Origin: Scalesia atractyloides
Lineage: Eukaryota > Streptophyta > Magnoliopsida > Asterales > Asteraceae
Assembly (NCBI GenBank): GCA_947069175.1
Contig: CAMTDV010000012.1
Location: 40,952,341 to 41,016,340, forward strand
DNA length: 64,000 nt
Reading direction: 5' to 3'
The first letter of the stretch is position 1. Every line of letters begins with the position of its first letter. The translations under genes and the position numbers were made by a program. Of this stretch, positions 1 to 11,231 are shown one piece after another. Below the pieces are notes generated by a model. The model saw nothing but the letters and a program-made list of their open reading frames with translations, made no database searches and had not been told where the DNA came from.

Positions 1-941
1 ATATCATTCACAATTATATAATTAGCTTTTCTTTTATGGCAACTTGATAATTTCGTCATTTTTAGTAGGATTTCTATAAATTCCACACGACACCTTATTT
101 TTTTATGTTTTGACCACACAATTTTGGTTCTTACACTTTTGTCCTCTCAATTTTGTTCGTTTTTTAATACCAATTTACATTCTTATCCCCCGAATTTTAA
201 TAAATTAATTAAACGTCCCCCGAACACTAATAAAGAATTTTTTCCCTTTTAAATCGTTTTACACCATAATCCCCAAACTTTAATAAAGTTAGTGCTTTAA
301 ATTTCAAACATATTTTCCGTTACGATGTCATATTTTTTACATGTTTCATCTTTTTATATATAGTTTCAAATAATATTAACGGTGCACATGAGTTATTTCT
401 ATCTACGTGTCGACATTCATTTACGTAACGGTGTTTTTTAACTAGCCATTTGTTTAGATGCTTTTATAGTGTTTGATTTTTTTTAAACCATCTGGCACTC
501 ATGTAAAAAATATACCATTGTTACGTTTTTTTATCTATGTTTAAAGCGATCAATTACAACACATTATACCATATATTAAAAAGCAACCTTTGGGTAATTG
601 TTTTTTCGAAAGAAGTGATGCTAACGCTAAAGAGTCTTAGTTGCCGGGGGATGTTAATGGTGGGAAGCGGTAGCATCACTGAATTTAGTTATGGGTTTTA
701 TAAATAGTTTATGTTATTGTACTAAGAATTTCTAAATGAAACATAAACCGTTACCAAATACCAGGTTCTTTATTATTTTAATTGTTTTTGCTTTCAAACT
801 TAGTTGGTTCCCCGTCACAACACGTAGATGGGAACAACCTAATTATATATATTTGCCATTTTTACTCAAATATAAGAATGAGGCATGAGATGTGGATGGG
901 ATATGAATGCTCTAAGTATTTGCTAAAGATGCAATATCTTA
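1..941. other. AT-rich intergenic DNA, no gene recognised
   Basis: Very AT-rich sequence with short related phrases around 185-290 (CCCCGAA...TAATAAA repeated loosely). The only ORFs are short and low-complexity, and none resembles a known domain. Confidence 0.5.
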
Positions 942-1260
942 TTAGAGCATTCACAATAGCTTCACTTTATCTATCTCTAATTTTAAAATTTAAGATAAAT
1001 TTCTAAAAATTATATTTTTTCACTCAACATCATAACCATTACATATACATTTATAATTTGAAAAATTGGTACGGTATATTTTTATATCATTGTGAGTATA
1101 TAAAAATAAGAATATAATAAAATATTTGTTTGTAAGTAAGATAAAATAAAAATGATAAATGAGATGTGTAAGGATTTTAAAAATGAGAGATAGATTTCAA
1201 AAATAAATTTTTTAATTAAATTGTATAATAGAATATGAGAAGCTGTTGTGAATGCTCTTA
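942..1260. mobile_element. Tourist-like MITE with TTA target duplication
   Basis: The element proper is 945-1257 (313 bp). Its left end GAGCATTCACAATAGCTTC (945-963) is the reverse complement of the right end (1239-1257) with one mismatch. The trinucleotide TTA flanks both ends (942-944 and 1258-1260). The interior is AT-rich and non-coding. Short perfect-ended inverted repeats with a TTA duplication are what PIF/Harbinger-derived (Tourist) MITEs leave, so the class is inferred from the TSD. No transposase is present, so it would depend on one supplied in trans. Confidence 0.8.
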
Positions 1261-1563
1261 GCAATTATTGTTTTATCAATTCAAAACCGGATAGTCTTTT
1301 AAATAATCTGATAATTTAAAAAGACAAAATTGCAAATTCCGATTGGGTACATCACGTAACAGTACGGAAATCGTGGGTATCTGGGTGAATTAGGAAACTA
1401 AACCACCTCCAAGGCAAACATTTTAAAAATCAATAAATTATGTAATTTACACTTTTAGCCCTTTGACTAAGAAAAATAATTACTTTTAGTCTTTTAGCTA
1501 TGTAAAGTTTGAAATTTATTTTTAACTATGTAAAGTTTACTTTTTAGCCTTTAAACGAGAATA

Positions 1564-1590
1564 ATATATATATATATATATATATATATG
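1564..1590. repeat. (TA)n microsatellite
   Basis: Uninterrupted AT dinucleotide run of about 26 bases. The surrounding stretch 1261-1990 is AT-rich and shows no gene. Confidence 0.9.
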
Positions 1591-1809
1591 ATCCTTATAG
1601 TAAACTAGTTGTAAAAGTCGGGTCAAATTCAATCAAGTGAGCCAATTTGGATTTTTATCAAGTGAAGCCTGAGTTTAAGATTTCAGTATGATTTTAATTT
1701 CGAGTCAAGCTAGCTCAATTTAAAGTTGGAGTTGAGTTGAACTAGCCTTTGGTCAACATGTTAACATCCTTTACTGGATAGTAAAACAATATTTTTGACA
1801 CCCAACTAG

Positions 1810-1813
<4 letters not shown>

Positions 1814-1863
<50 letters not shown>
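1814..1863. repeat. (TA)n microsatellite
   Basis: AT dinucleotide run of nearly 50 bases, the longest simple repeat in this part of the window. Confidence 0.9.
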
Positions 1864-1866
<3 letters not shown>

Positions 1867-1990
1867 TGTGTAAAAATTATGTTTTATCTAATATTTTTCA
1901 GAGCTTTTGCATAAAACATATTTAAAAGACTTTTAAATAAAAATCATAAAAAGTTAAAAATAAACATATTTTTTTTATTTGAACGACTTC

Positions 1991-2436
1991 TAAATGTTTG
2001 AGTAAACTGCCAAAATGGTCCCTGAGGTTTGTTCACTTTAGTCCAAAACTCAAACCTTTTGAATCTGGGTCCATGCTGTTTCAGTTTTGTTGCCATTTTC
2101 ATCCAAAATCAAAATCTGGTCAGATTTTTTAGTTAACATCCAACTTTTCTGTCTTATACTCCCTTTTAATGAAGGGCAAAATGGTCTTTTATCGTTTTAT
2201 TATAATAAATTAAAAAATCTGATCATTTTGCCCTTCATTAAAAAGGTGGAAAAGACAAAAAACTAAATGTTAACTTAAAAATCTGACCAGATTTTGATTT
2301 TGGATGAAAATGACAACACAATTGAAATCATAGGACCCAGATTCAAAAGGTTTGAGTTTTGGACTAAAGTGACAAAAGTGACCAAACCTCAAGGACGTTT
2401 TGGTTCTCCATTTTTGGCCGTTTACTCTAAATGGTT
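1991..2436. mobile_element. Mutator-like foldback MITE with 9-bp target duplication
   Basis: The element is 2000-2427 (428 bp). It begins GAGTAAACTGCC and ends with the reverse complement of GAGTAAACGGCC. The inverted repeat extends far inward: the arm at about 2000-2150 pairs with the arm at about 2270-2427 through motifs such as TTTGAATCTGGGTCC and CAAAATCTGGTCAGATT, so the whole element folds back. Flanks are TAAATGTTT (1991-1999) and TAAATGGTT (2428-2436), a 9-bp duplication with one mismatch. Long inverted repeats plus a 9-bp TSD fit Mutator-like (MULE) MITEs. It has no coding capacity. Confidence 0.82.
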
Positions 2437-3081
2437 TTATATGTAAAAAAAAAATTCTAAGTAAAAATAATTTGTAATAATTTTTTTACATGTAAAATTA
2501 GTGGTTCCAGGATACTCACTTTTTTTTTGTTCTCCATTATATATATATATATATATATATATTATCATTATTATTTTCAATACCATAAACACCAGATTCA
2601 GAAAAATACCATAAAATGTCCAGTTAAAGAACGCTATAAAAAACCCGGTTCATCTTTTATTCAAAAGTATATCAATAGTATACATGTTAGAAAGTTAAAA
2701 ATGCTCGATTTTATCGTATAATTATTTTCTTACAAATAATCACGTAAAAAAAGTTACGGACAATTAAAAAGTGAGGGAGTTATATGTGACTTATATGTGT
2801 ATTTCTTGTCATGAGTATCATGTAATAGTTTCTTTGGAAGATTTTCTCTTTTCCAAATTTTTATTTTTTATATAATGCATATTCATAGTATATCCATGAA
2901 AGATAAAAACTTTGAAAAAAAAACATATTATTACACATGTATGATATATCATGTATTAAACATGTGTAGCATAAAAAAATGTTCTTACAGACCGCAAGCA
3001 CTTTTCCTCGTGGCCCGCGACATGTTTTTTTCATTCGTTTTTTAGTGTTCTCATTTATAAAAAAAGTTTTCTCATAATCCT

Positions 3082-3128
<47 letters not shown>

Positions 3129-3435
3129 GGATCATGAGAAAACACAAGTAAATACGTGGTTCTCATATCGTTTAAGAGATACACATGAGATATAGAAAGA
3201 GATAACTTTTTGTTTGTAATTTCACTAGATGTGATTCTTTCATTTTCTTTTTAAAAGCATATCAACGTGTTATTAACAAAGATAATTAAATTATGTTGTT
3301 ATGATTGATGAAAATACACAAGAATGTTTCTAATATTCTTAAACATGAACGAGAAAAGATGTTGGTTGGTCTATATTATGCATAAGAATCCCTTATAGCC
3401 TTTATCACACTCTGATGCACTTTTTTTTTAATCAG
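2437..3435. other. AT-rich DNA with two (TA)n microsatellites
   Basis: (TA)n runs lie at about 2537-2563 and 3086-3122. The overlapping short ORFs are products of these simple repeats. The expected upstream exon of the response-regulator gene that begins at 3436 was not recognised here. Confidence 0.6.
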
Positions 3436-4389
3436 TTGCATGTGTTGATCGAGCTGGAGATGCTTTAAAAATACTAGTTGAAAGGAAGGTTAAATATGAT
3501 CTCCTATTTATAGACGGTGAATTGAAAGATGTAGATGTTATCACATTCCTCCGATTTACAAAGCAGATGGACATACCGTCAATGGGTAATCTTGAAATAA
3601 AAACCTACTTTTCACAATCATCGATCTTTCTTGTTTCTACTTTAACACCAACGTATCTCGGTTGTTAAATGAAGTAATGCATGAAGAAGCAGATGACAAC
3701 TTTATATTCAAAATGCTTGCAAATGGCGCCTTACTCGTTGTCGAAAGACCACTTAGTGAAGATGTATTTATCCGTATAAGACAATGTGTGATAAGAGAAC
3801 ACCTTAATAAGCTTGAAAGTGAATGTTCTACTGATGGAAAAAAGAATGTAACAGTGAGCAATAACAAAAGGAACTCAAGTATCCAGCTACATAAAAATGG
3901 AACTGATTTTTCAAAGAAGAAGTCCTTGGAATGGACTAAAGAACTACATTCTAATTTTCTTAGAGTTACTCATCAACTTGCAGGAGAAGGAAGTAAGAAT
4001 TCACATCCTTGTTTTATGTTTGACATAGTTTTTTTTTTAATTTCGTTTACCAGGCATATAGAAAGTAAATATGAATCAGTGGCGGAGGTTGACCAAAAGT
4101 TCTCGACGGGCGGAAAGTCATGGGACCTAATTTATATATTGTATAAATATTTAGGCAAATAATTGGAGGGCGATCCATTATAATTTTAAAATTTTCAGAT
4201 GAAAAATCAGAATTTTACACTTTTAACCTAAACATAAGAGAGGGGTGGGGTGGGTTGCACCCACTAAGCTCCTCCCCTGATATGAACTAAACACCCTTGT
4301 ATGTTTTATTAGGATGTTATCCAAAAGACATACTTGTAGGAATGGGAGTTCCAGGACTTACAAGAATGCAAGTTGCGAGTCATCTTCAG
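3436..4389 (+). pseudogene. type-B response regulator (ARR-like), receiver and GARP/Myb exons
   Basis: Three exons read through two introns in compatible phase. Exon 3436-3585 follows a T-rich tract and AG, and encodes the middle of a receiver domain, including YDLLFIDGELKDVD, where the Asp of FID occupies the usual phospho-acceptor position. Exon 3675-3992 encodes the receiver end (MLANGALLVVERPLSEDV, where canonical proteins have a KP motif) and the start of a GARP/Myb-like domain (LEWTKELHSNFLRVTHQL). Exon 4313-4389 completes it (CYPKDILVGMGVPGLTRMQ, then VASHLQ). Introns are 3586-3674 and 3993-4312, both GT...AG. Type-B ARRs are nuclear cytokinin-pathway transcription factors. The N-terminal receiver exon with its acidic pocket was not found and the last exons are damaged (see 11232-11740), so a decayed paralogue is likeliest, though a diverged working gene cannot be excluded. 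Confidence 0.75.
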
Positions 4390-5229
4390 GTTTGTGATTC
4401 ATATAAAATTTTCTTTGTGTTGATAACCATAATCCAAATTATTATAAGGTACTAGGTTTTCTCTTTCCTTAAGTTTAACTTGAGATTATGGTTAAACTGC
4501 TTGATATTTTAGATAGCTAATGTGGAATAGTCCACTTAATAAAGACACATGTTTTTTAAAAGGGAGGTACAAGGTTCAAATATGAGCAAGGAGTATTAGT
4601 AAATAAATTGTGTAGAAGCAAGCTTTTGCCGTTCAAAAAAAGATAGCTTTTAAATATTGATCTAGTACAGATATTAATGATGCATATGCCTCCGGATTTT
4701 AGAAAATAAGTTAACTAAGTTTCATATCCCAATGAATGAGTGGCAGATTCATTTTATATTTTCTAGGATGTCAATATCTGGTGTTCACACATCTATCAAC
4801 TTGACCAAATTACTTTATTTGGTCGGTCAAACTATTTTTCTGTTTGGGCCCGATCGTGTCCAACTATATTAAGGTTCTAATTAGGATCATACTATTTACT
4901 TGTAGTTAGGCATTGGGCATTGGTCATTGGTGCATGAAAACATATTAACGATAGTTAACAAAAAAAAATTACATTTGTCAGTGGGGTTGAGGACTTAATA
5001 AATAAAAGAATATAATAAACATTAAGGAAGGGTAAGTAGAAGGCATCTTCACATTAAGTCATGGTTTGCATATCTTTTGAGATTAGATTTCATATAAAAA
5101 AGTAAAACATGATTTAAAAAAGTATTGATCATAACCAAGGCTAGGGCTACCGTACCATGCATACACCTTGGGCTTTTATAAAAGACCATAACTAAGGCTC
5201 ATATCTTCATTCCCAATAGAGAAGATACA
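4390..5229. other. intron-like DNA between ARR exon and gypsy insertion
   Basis: Begins with a GT donor right after the HLQ codons. It is AT-rich with no recognisable domain. The next candidate exon of the ARR-like gene lies beyond the retrotransposon, at about 11.25 kb. Confidence 0.4.
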
Positions 5230-5234
5230 CCTTC

Positions 5235-5823
5235 TGATGGGAACGATCTGCAATTACAACGCTCACTAACCGTTGCTCTAGTGGAATTACCAACCGGGTC
5301 AGAATACAAATGGGTCAGCAACGACCCGGAAGCAGCCCATGGCGATTAACCAGCTTGCAACCCATTATCAGCCTACTAGCCACTACTATTTTATTAATTC
5401 AGCAATTTCAGTTTTGTCGTTATTTTAATTAGATTTTGTTTTAGTTATGTATTTTCTTATCCTGTAATTAGTCAATAGTTTGGCCCTAAAGATTAGGACC
5501 ATGGCTTAGTGGGTAGTAGAAGTTATTGCCTTTTCTCTGTATTAAAACTCTTTGATCGAAAATGAGGCAGAGAAATTTTATGTTAATTTTTAATTGGTTT
5601 TCCCATTGGAAAGCTATTTACCATTGCTAGATCAAGATTAGCACCTTGAGTGGTGAACTTTGGATCCCTATATGCAACATGTGGTGAGTCTGTATCCTGT
5701 TACGGGTACGCGTTGCTCTTCGAGATCAATTCGGGTGGTGTGACCATACCCCGGGTTGTCCGTTGTTTGTTTCTGTTTGAATACGTATTCAAAATCTTAG
5801 CCGTTTGAGATCGGGTACCATCA
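5235..5823 (+). repeat. 5' LTR of the gypsy element (589 bp)
   Basis: Starts TGATGG and ends CCATCA. The segment 5595-5823 recurs at 9338-9559 with scattered substitutions and small indels, which identifies it as the LTR. The primer-binding site follows immediately. Confidence 0.85.
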
Positions 5824-5841
5824 TTTGTTATCAGAGCTAGG
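5824..5841 (+). promoter_or_regulatory. primer-binding site, tRNA-Met type, degenerate
   Basis: TTATCAGAGCTAGG lies directly after the LTR end. It matches most of the usual TGGTATCAGAGC site, with the first bases altered. Confidence 0.65.
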
Positions 5842-5939
5842 TTACTCATCCCACCGCTACAACTTTTTTTTACCACAATGGCTCCCGACAATTGCACCAT
5901 GGAATAATGCATCAAAGCACTACAGGAATAAGTTAGGGA

Positions 5940-6730
5940 ATTGACAATCTCCCTTCAAGATCAGCGTTACAAGCCAGAAAACAAGGACGTCAACAGTTAC
6001 TCTTATACTGGGGAATATAACGTGTTTGGATGACAGAACACCGGGTCATCTTCCAATTCTGACATAAGTGGATATTCCAAAATATGATGGGCGTTTAGAT
6101 CCGGATGAATTCTTAGAATGGCTTTGAACCATTGAGCGAGGCTTTTATTATAAACAGACACCGGAAGAGAAAAAGGTCAAAGTCATGGCTCTAAAGCTCC
6201 GAAAATATGCCTCGACATGGTGGGCTAACGTCAGTTCGAAACAAGGGAAGGAGAAGGTATGAAGTTAGCACAAGATGAAGAAATTGTTGAAATCCAAATT
6301 TCTACCAGTGTATTACCTTTAGGATAGATTCTCTAAATTACATTCCCATCAAACAAGCTGGTCGACCAATAAGTGAGTATTTTCAAGAATTTGAGCACTT
6401 GTTGATGAAGTGTGGATGATCCTCCAACCCTGGTTCGATATCTTATGGATTGGATTTCTGTATTGCTAATGTTGTAGAACTGCATCCTTATTCCACCCTA
6501 TCTGAGTTAGTTCTCATGGCCCACAAAGTCGAAACCAATAGAAAGCAAAAGGGAAGTTTGAAGCCCATAAGCCCATAGCTAAACCCACTTGAATTCCTAA
6601 ACCCAACAACCCATCTCTTCCTGCTAAACTGTTAACCGCTTTCAACACCCAACCAAAAGCACCTCGTCGATGTTTCAGATGTCAAGGATTGGGGCATTTT
6701 TCTTCAGAATGCTCTAATAGCATAATTATC
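5940..6730 (+). pseudogene. gypsy gag, broken, with CCHC zinc knuckle
   Basis: Gag would form the particle shell and bind the RNA. Around 6065-6250 the reading gives a gag-core-like stretch (YDGRLDPDEFLEWL, a stop, then a segment containing ALKLRKYASTWWANV). Around 6350-6540 further gag-like sequence contains SEYFQEFEHLLMKCG. The zinc knuckle at about 6671-6712 reads CFRCQGLGHFSSEC. In-frame stops and frame changes separate these pieces, so no single product is possible. The start codon is not identifiable. Confidence 0.7.
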
Positions 6731-7370
6731 ACACTCGTTGAGTATGAAATTGCTGGGGAGCCGTGTTTTGAGGATGTCGAAACTTACCCCACCTGCCCAG
6801 TTTGATGATGAAGAAGAAGTATTTGGCCCTGATATTGGCGAAAGTCTTGTGGTCCGACGGCTTTTGAATGGTACTAACATGCGGGAAGATGTGGGAATCG
6901 CTTTTTCATACCTGATGTACAATTAGTGAAAAGGTGTGCGACGTGATTATCAATGGGGTGGGGGGGGGGGATGTACCAACATCGCATCTCAGATGCTCGT
7001 TTCCAAACTGATTTAACCACCGAACCACACCCGTCTCCTTATGTAATCTAGTGGCTGAACCATGGAAAAGGGATTCGAGTTTCACCTCGCATGCTGAACC
7101 ATGGAAAGTTATTTACCTCCCTATGGATGCTTGTCACATACTCCTAGGCTGGCCGTGGTATTTGATCGATGGGTTACACATGATAGGTATAAGAATACTT
7201 ATTCTTTTCTTTTCCGTGATCGGTGGATTACATTCACACCTATGATCCCAATTTCATCTGAATCTAAAGCTACTCCATCATTAACTCCTCTGTTGAAGTC
7301 TAAGCTGCCTCAGTTTTCCACACACAAGGACCTTATTCTATTGGGTTTTGAAGATGATAATGCCTGAGGT
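6731..7370 (+). pseudogene. gypsy protease/linker region, heavily decayed
   Basis: Between the zinc knuckle and RT. A segment near 7120 reads MDACHILLGWPW, which matches the conserved block after the aspartic protease in Ty3/gypsy pol (the MDACHLLLGRPW type). The catalytic D-S/T-G triad was not found. A G homopolymer interrupts at about 6957-6970. Confidence 0.5.
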
Positions 7371-7539
7371 ACACCCCTTAGCTTAGCCATTATTAAATAC
7401 TTATCAGCATGTTTTTCCATAATCGACCTTATTCTGGGTTCAATGTTACCTAATAAGCCCGCATATCGAACCAATCCTGTTGAAACTGCTGAAATTCAGT
7501 GATAGGTGGATCAATTACTTTCTAAAGGCCTCATCCGGA

Positions 7540-8240
7540 ATCTCTAAGCCCTTGTGTTGTTCCAACCTTGTTAGTTCCCAAGAAAAATGATGAGTGGAGG
7601 ATATGTGTTGATAGGCGGGCAATTAACAAGATCACAATCAAGTATATTTTTCCCATTCCCCGGCTCAATGACCTTCTTGATGAATTACATGGTGCCATAG
7701 TTTTCTCGAAAATTGATTTACAGAGTGGGTATCACCAAATCAGAATTTATGAAGGAGACGAGTGGAAGACGGCGTTTCAAACCAAGGAGGGCTTTATGAA
7801 TGGCTTGTCATGCCATTCGGGCTATCTAATGCACCGAGCACTTTTATGCGTCTTATGAATCGAACAATGAAACCTTTTCTAGGTCAATTTGTTGTGGTTT
7901 ATTTTGACGACATTTTAGTATATATTCGTTCCATTGATGAGCATACAAACCACCTGCAGCAAGTTTTTGAGTTCCTGGCTTGCGAAAAATTGTATGGTAA
8001 TCAAGATAAATGTCATTTATTCACTTCACAAGTTGTATTTTGGGGTATATGGTTTTTGCCCAAGGGATTGAAGTTGATTAGCGTAAGGTACGAGCCATAC
8101 GAGATTGGCCAGTTCCCACTACTATTCAGCAGGACAGGAGTTTTCGTGGTTTGGCCTCGTTGTATAGGCGATTTCTTAACGATTTTAGCACAGTCGTAGC
8201 ACCTTTGAATGAGTTAACTAAGCTCAAGCGATTTGAGTGG
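7540..8240 (+). pseudogene. gypsy reverse transcriptase, frameshifted
   Basis: RT would copy the genomic RNA to cDNA. The first frame (7568-7780) gives the fingers/palm part, including [17 protein letters not shown] and [15 protein letters not shown]. The reading then shifts frame near 7780, giving [20 protein letters not shown] and the catalytic YFDD box (7900-7911) in [12 protein letters not shown]. The thumb end after about 8060 is scrambled and stops at 8197. Confidence 0.85.
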
Positions 8241-8255
8241 ACCCTATAAGCTTAA

Positions 8256-9330
8256 TTGGCTTTTGATGAATTAAAACGTCGACTAACTTCCACCTCAATC
8301 TTAGCCCTGCCATGTTTTGATAAGATGTTTGTGGTTGAATGTGATGCATCCGGGGTTGGTATTGGGGCTGGTTTGTCTCAAATTGGCAGACCTGTCGCCT
8401 ATTTTAGTGAAAAGTTCAATGATGCTCAGAAGCGTAACTCAACTTATGATAAGGAAATTTATGCCCTTGTCTGTGCCTTTGATCATTTGCAACACGACTT
8501 ATTACCAAAAGAGTTTGTTCTTCACTCTGATCATGAGGCTCTTAAATACATTCAAGGTCAACATAAGTTGCAGCCTCGTTATGCAAAATGGGTTGAATTT
8601 CTTCAGTCCTTTTCATTTACTATCCGACACAAATCTGGCCAACTAAACAAGGGTTTTGATGCCCTATCCCGTAAGCACTTACTCACCGCTACTTTGGGTA
8701 CCAAGATTATGGGAATGAACTTGATTAAGAAAGAATATGTTCATGATCCTGATTTTAGTGAGTTGTTCTTGCAATGCACTCATCGCCCCAAGGATTTTCA
8801 CCTTTTTGATGGTTTTCTCTTCAAAGGAAATAATTTATGCATTCCTAGGAACAACCTTCGACTTTCGTTGATACAAGAACTACAAGAATGCAGCCTTTTA
8901 GGTCATTTTGGGGCTGAAAAAACAAGCCTTATGCTCAAACAGTACTTATATTGGCCTCACTTATCTCGCGATGTCGAACACTTCATTCAGTGTTGCCTTG
9001 TTTTTCATCTTGCCAAAGGAAAATCCCAAAACCAGGGCTTGTGCATGCCACTTCGAGTTCCTTTAGCACCTTGGAAAATCTCAACATTGATTTTTTCACT
9101 GGGCTTCAAAAAAACAAAGGCAGAAAGATTCGATAATGGTGGTTGTGGACTGTTTTTTAAAAAATGGCCCATTTTATTCCCTGCCACACCACTTTTGTGT
9201 TGTCTAAGTCGCTAAACTCTATTTCAAAGAAATCGTCCATTTGCACGGCATCCCTAAGTCCATCATGAGTGACCGAGACCCCAAGTTCCTTAGCCACTTT
9301 TAGTTAACTTCGTGGCGTAAACGGACGGTA
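8256..9330 (+). pseudogene. gypsy RNase H and truncated integrase
   Basis: An open stretch to 9215 encodes RNase H (VECDASGVGIGAGLS, YDKEIYALVCA, HSDHEALKYIQG, FDALSRKH) and then the integrase zinc-binding region and start of its core (GHFGAEKTSLMLKQYLYWPH, APWKISTLIF). The zinc-binding motif is imperfect: the first His of the HHCC set is not evident and its second CxxC is spoiled. Beyond 9215 a shifted frame still shows [19 protein letters not shown], a catalytic-core block. Coding sequence then stops abruptly and LTR sequence follows at 9338, so the rest of the core and the C-terminal domain are deleted. Confidence 0.85.
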
Positions 9331-9337
9331 AAAAAAA

Positions 9338-9559
9338 GGTTTTCCCCATTGGAAAGTTATTTACCATTGCTAGCTTAAGATTAGCACCTTGAGTTGTGAA
9401 CTTTGGATCCCTATACGCAGAAGTGGTGAGTCCTGTTACGGGTAGGCATTGCTCTTTAGAATCAATTCGGGTGGTGTGACTGTATCCCGGGTTGTTAGTT
9501 GTTTATTTCTGTTATAATTCGTATTCGAAATCTTAGCCGTTTGAGATCGGGTGCCATCA
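9338..9559 (+). repeat. 3' LTR remnant of the gypsy element
   Basis: 222 bp matching 5595-5823 of the 5' LTR and ending CCATCA, followed by TSD CCTTC. The first 360 bp or so of the LTR are missing. Confidence 0.85.
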
Positions 9560-9564
9560 CCTTC

Positions 9565-10041
9565 ACCCTTGGAAGAGTCTTTATTGTGTCTTCTCATGGT
9601 CTTTCGTAAAGACTTTCATGTATACCTTCCTTCATAAGGACACGTAACTTGGCATGTCAATCGAGTGGCAACCGCAGCTGCGGTATGGTCCGGAGTCGGA
9701 ACTAGCTAACATAAGGAAAGGGTCATAGACCGTGGGAGATGGAATAACTTCCGTGGTCTTTACAAGTCTTTTTGTTTCACTTATTACTACTATTCAAGGA
9801 ACGCCATGGTAGTTTTGAGCCTCTAAATCTTTTAGAAATGCTAACGAGGTTCAATGATGCCGACGAAGAGTATCAGCTGAAAGGTTATCAATGGCAGGCG
9901 CGTAACATAGGTTGGAGAAGGCGGTGCGTGTTAATCCTAACTAGAGTGCTCCTTTTCATTCGATTTCTATACTTTTTCCACCCTCTTCCGCGGGAAATGG
10001 ATCTATTACCTTTCTTAGATAGGATAGCCTCTCTAACATAA
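9565..10041. other. GC-richer block, candidate organelle-derived insert
   Basis: Composition changes sharply here compared with the AT-rich neighbourhood. Phrases such as CGCAGCTGCGGTATGGTCC and GGGTCATAGACCGTGGGAG, and the pyrimidine stretch around 9945-10000, recall plant mitochondrial intron or intergenic sequence. This is impression from memory, not a match I could run. The 9772-10041 ORF shows no recognisable domain. The block abuts the right TSD of the gypsy element. Confidence 0.3.
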
Positions 10042-11231
10042 CCACTAAAGAATTCTCTTTAATTGCATCAACATGAAGTTCAAGTTAAGCAAGATAATTC
10101 CCCTAGAACATGACTTTGCATCTAACACAATACTGTTTTATGCAATATATGACAAGTTTGATGAAATATACGCATATGCCCAAGGATATCTTAGTAGAAT
10201 GCATCTAAGAGCCTTAATCAACCTCAACGCACTTGAGAAGGATTGGATTAGTGAACTGACTTCAAAAGGAAGGGTATGCCTCCTTAGACCCATCTTAGAT
10301 TTCTCATGGATTGTTTTAATTCTTACAACAAAGACTTACAAATCCATAACATGTATAAAGTACTACAAGTTCTTATCAACAAATAGAGCACTTAGTTAAA
10401 ACAATTTAAGACATTCATTATATATTATATGTATTTTTACGTGGAAGAATTTCTTAATGGGCATCTTTTAACTATGTTACTTTCACTGCACATCTATATA
10501 CAACCACTGAATTAGGATTTTTTAAAGGTATTTTGTACTTTATACACCACCTTAGATGCTGGTGTAATGTTATATACATGAATATATTTTGATTGAGAGA
10601 GAATGATTTATATGGCTTTAAAATTTTGACTTGATGCATCTAACAAGTAGTAAACCAACATTAAAGATTTAAGAAACAAGTTCATTAAACTTCATGAGAT
10701 CAAATTTCAATGTGTGTTTGAAATCAATATGCAACTCTGCATGGAAATAAATTAGCCCATATAAACTCTCAAAGCTCAAGTTAATAGCAAAACAATTTGT
10801 GTAACTTTTATATCTTAGTTAGAGGACAACTATTATATCTAAAAGCTAGTGAGAAAATGTATGATAAATAACTACTAAATACATTTATAAAGTTATGCAT
10901 CCTTCAAATACTTGTGTTGGAAATGTGTTAGGAAACCATGAAAACGGGATGTTTTGGAATGTGTCGGTACTTCCATCGAATCTTCTTGGTTAGAACAAAG
11001 TTTTCTATGATAGTTTCTTTTAATGAAATCGGTTTTGACTGAAAAGTATCACTAATGGCTGTTTTCAACGCCATTTCGACCAAATTTGCAGTCCGAAACG
11101 AACCAGTTTTCTAGTGTGAAAGGAAGCATTGTCGCATACTAACATGTATCATATGCTAATATTGAAAATATTAAGATTATGCATATAAAAATGTTTTATT
11201 TTTACTACTATTAGTTATCTTCTAAGGTATT
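10042..11231. other. intron-like DNA with one unrecognised ORF (10073-10399, +)
   Basis: The + strand ORF encodes 108 residues with coding-like composition in its first 65 residues (for example NLNALEKDWISELTSKGR). It then meets a possible splice donor (AGG|GTATGCC near 10274), after which the sequence becomes AT-rich and hydrophobic. I do not recognise the family. It could be an exon of the surrounding gene, an exon of something else, or chance. The remainder to 11231 shows no feature. Confidence 0.3.

Larger units (their letters stand above)
5230..9564 (+). mobile_element. internally deleted Ty3/gypsy element with TSD CCTTC
   Basis: The element is 5235-9559, flanked by CCTTC at 5230-5234 and 9560-9564. 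Both outer ends carry the matching termini TGATGG and CCATCA. Order: 5' LTR, primer-binding site, gag with one CCHC knuckle, protease/linker, RT, RNase H, partial integrase, then only the last 222 bp of the 3' LTR. The end of integrase and the start of the 3' LTR are missing, so one deletion removed both. Stops and frameshifts run through every ORF. RT and integrase spacing resemble the Reina-type chromovirus group, but lineage is tentative. It sits inside the long intron of the ARR-like gene, in the same orientation. Confidence 0.88.

Noticed and set aside
2861..3184. 107-residue - strand ORF containing (IY)n repeats
   Set aside because: Produced by the (TA)n microsatellite at 3086-3122; no domain.
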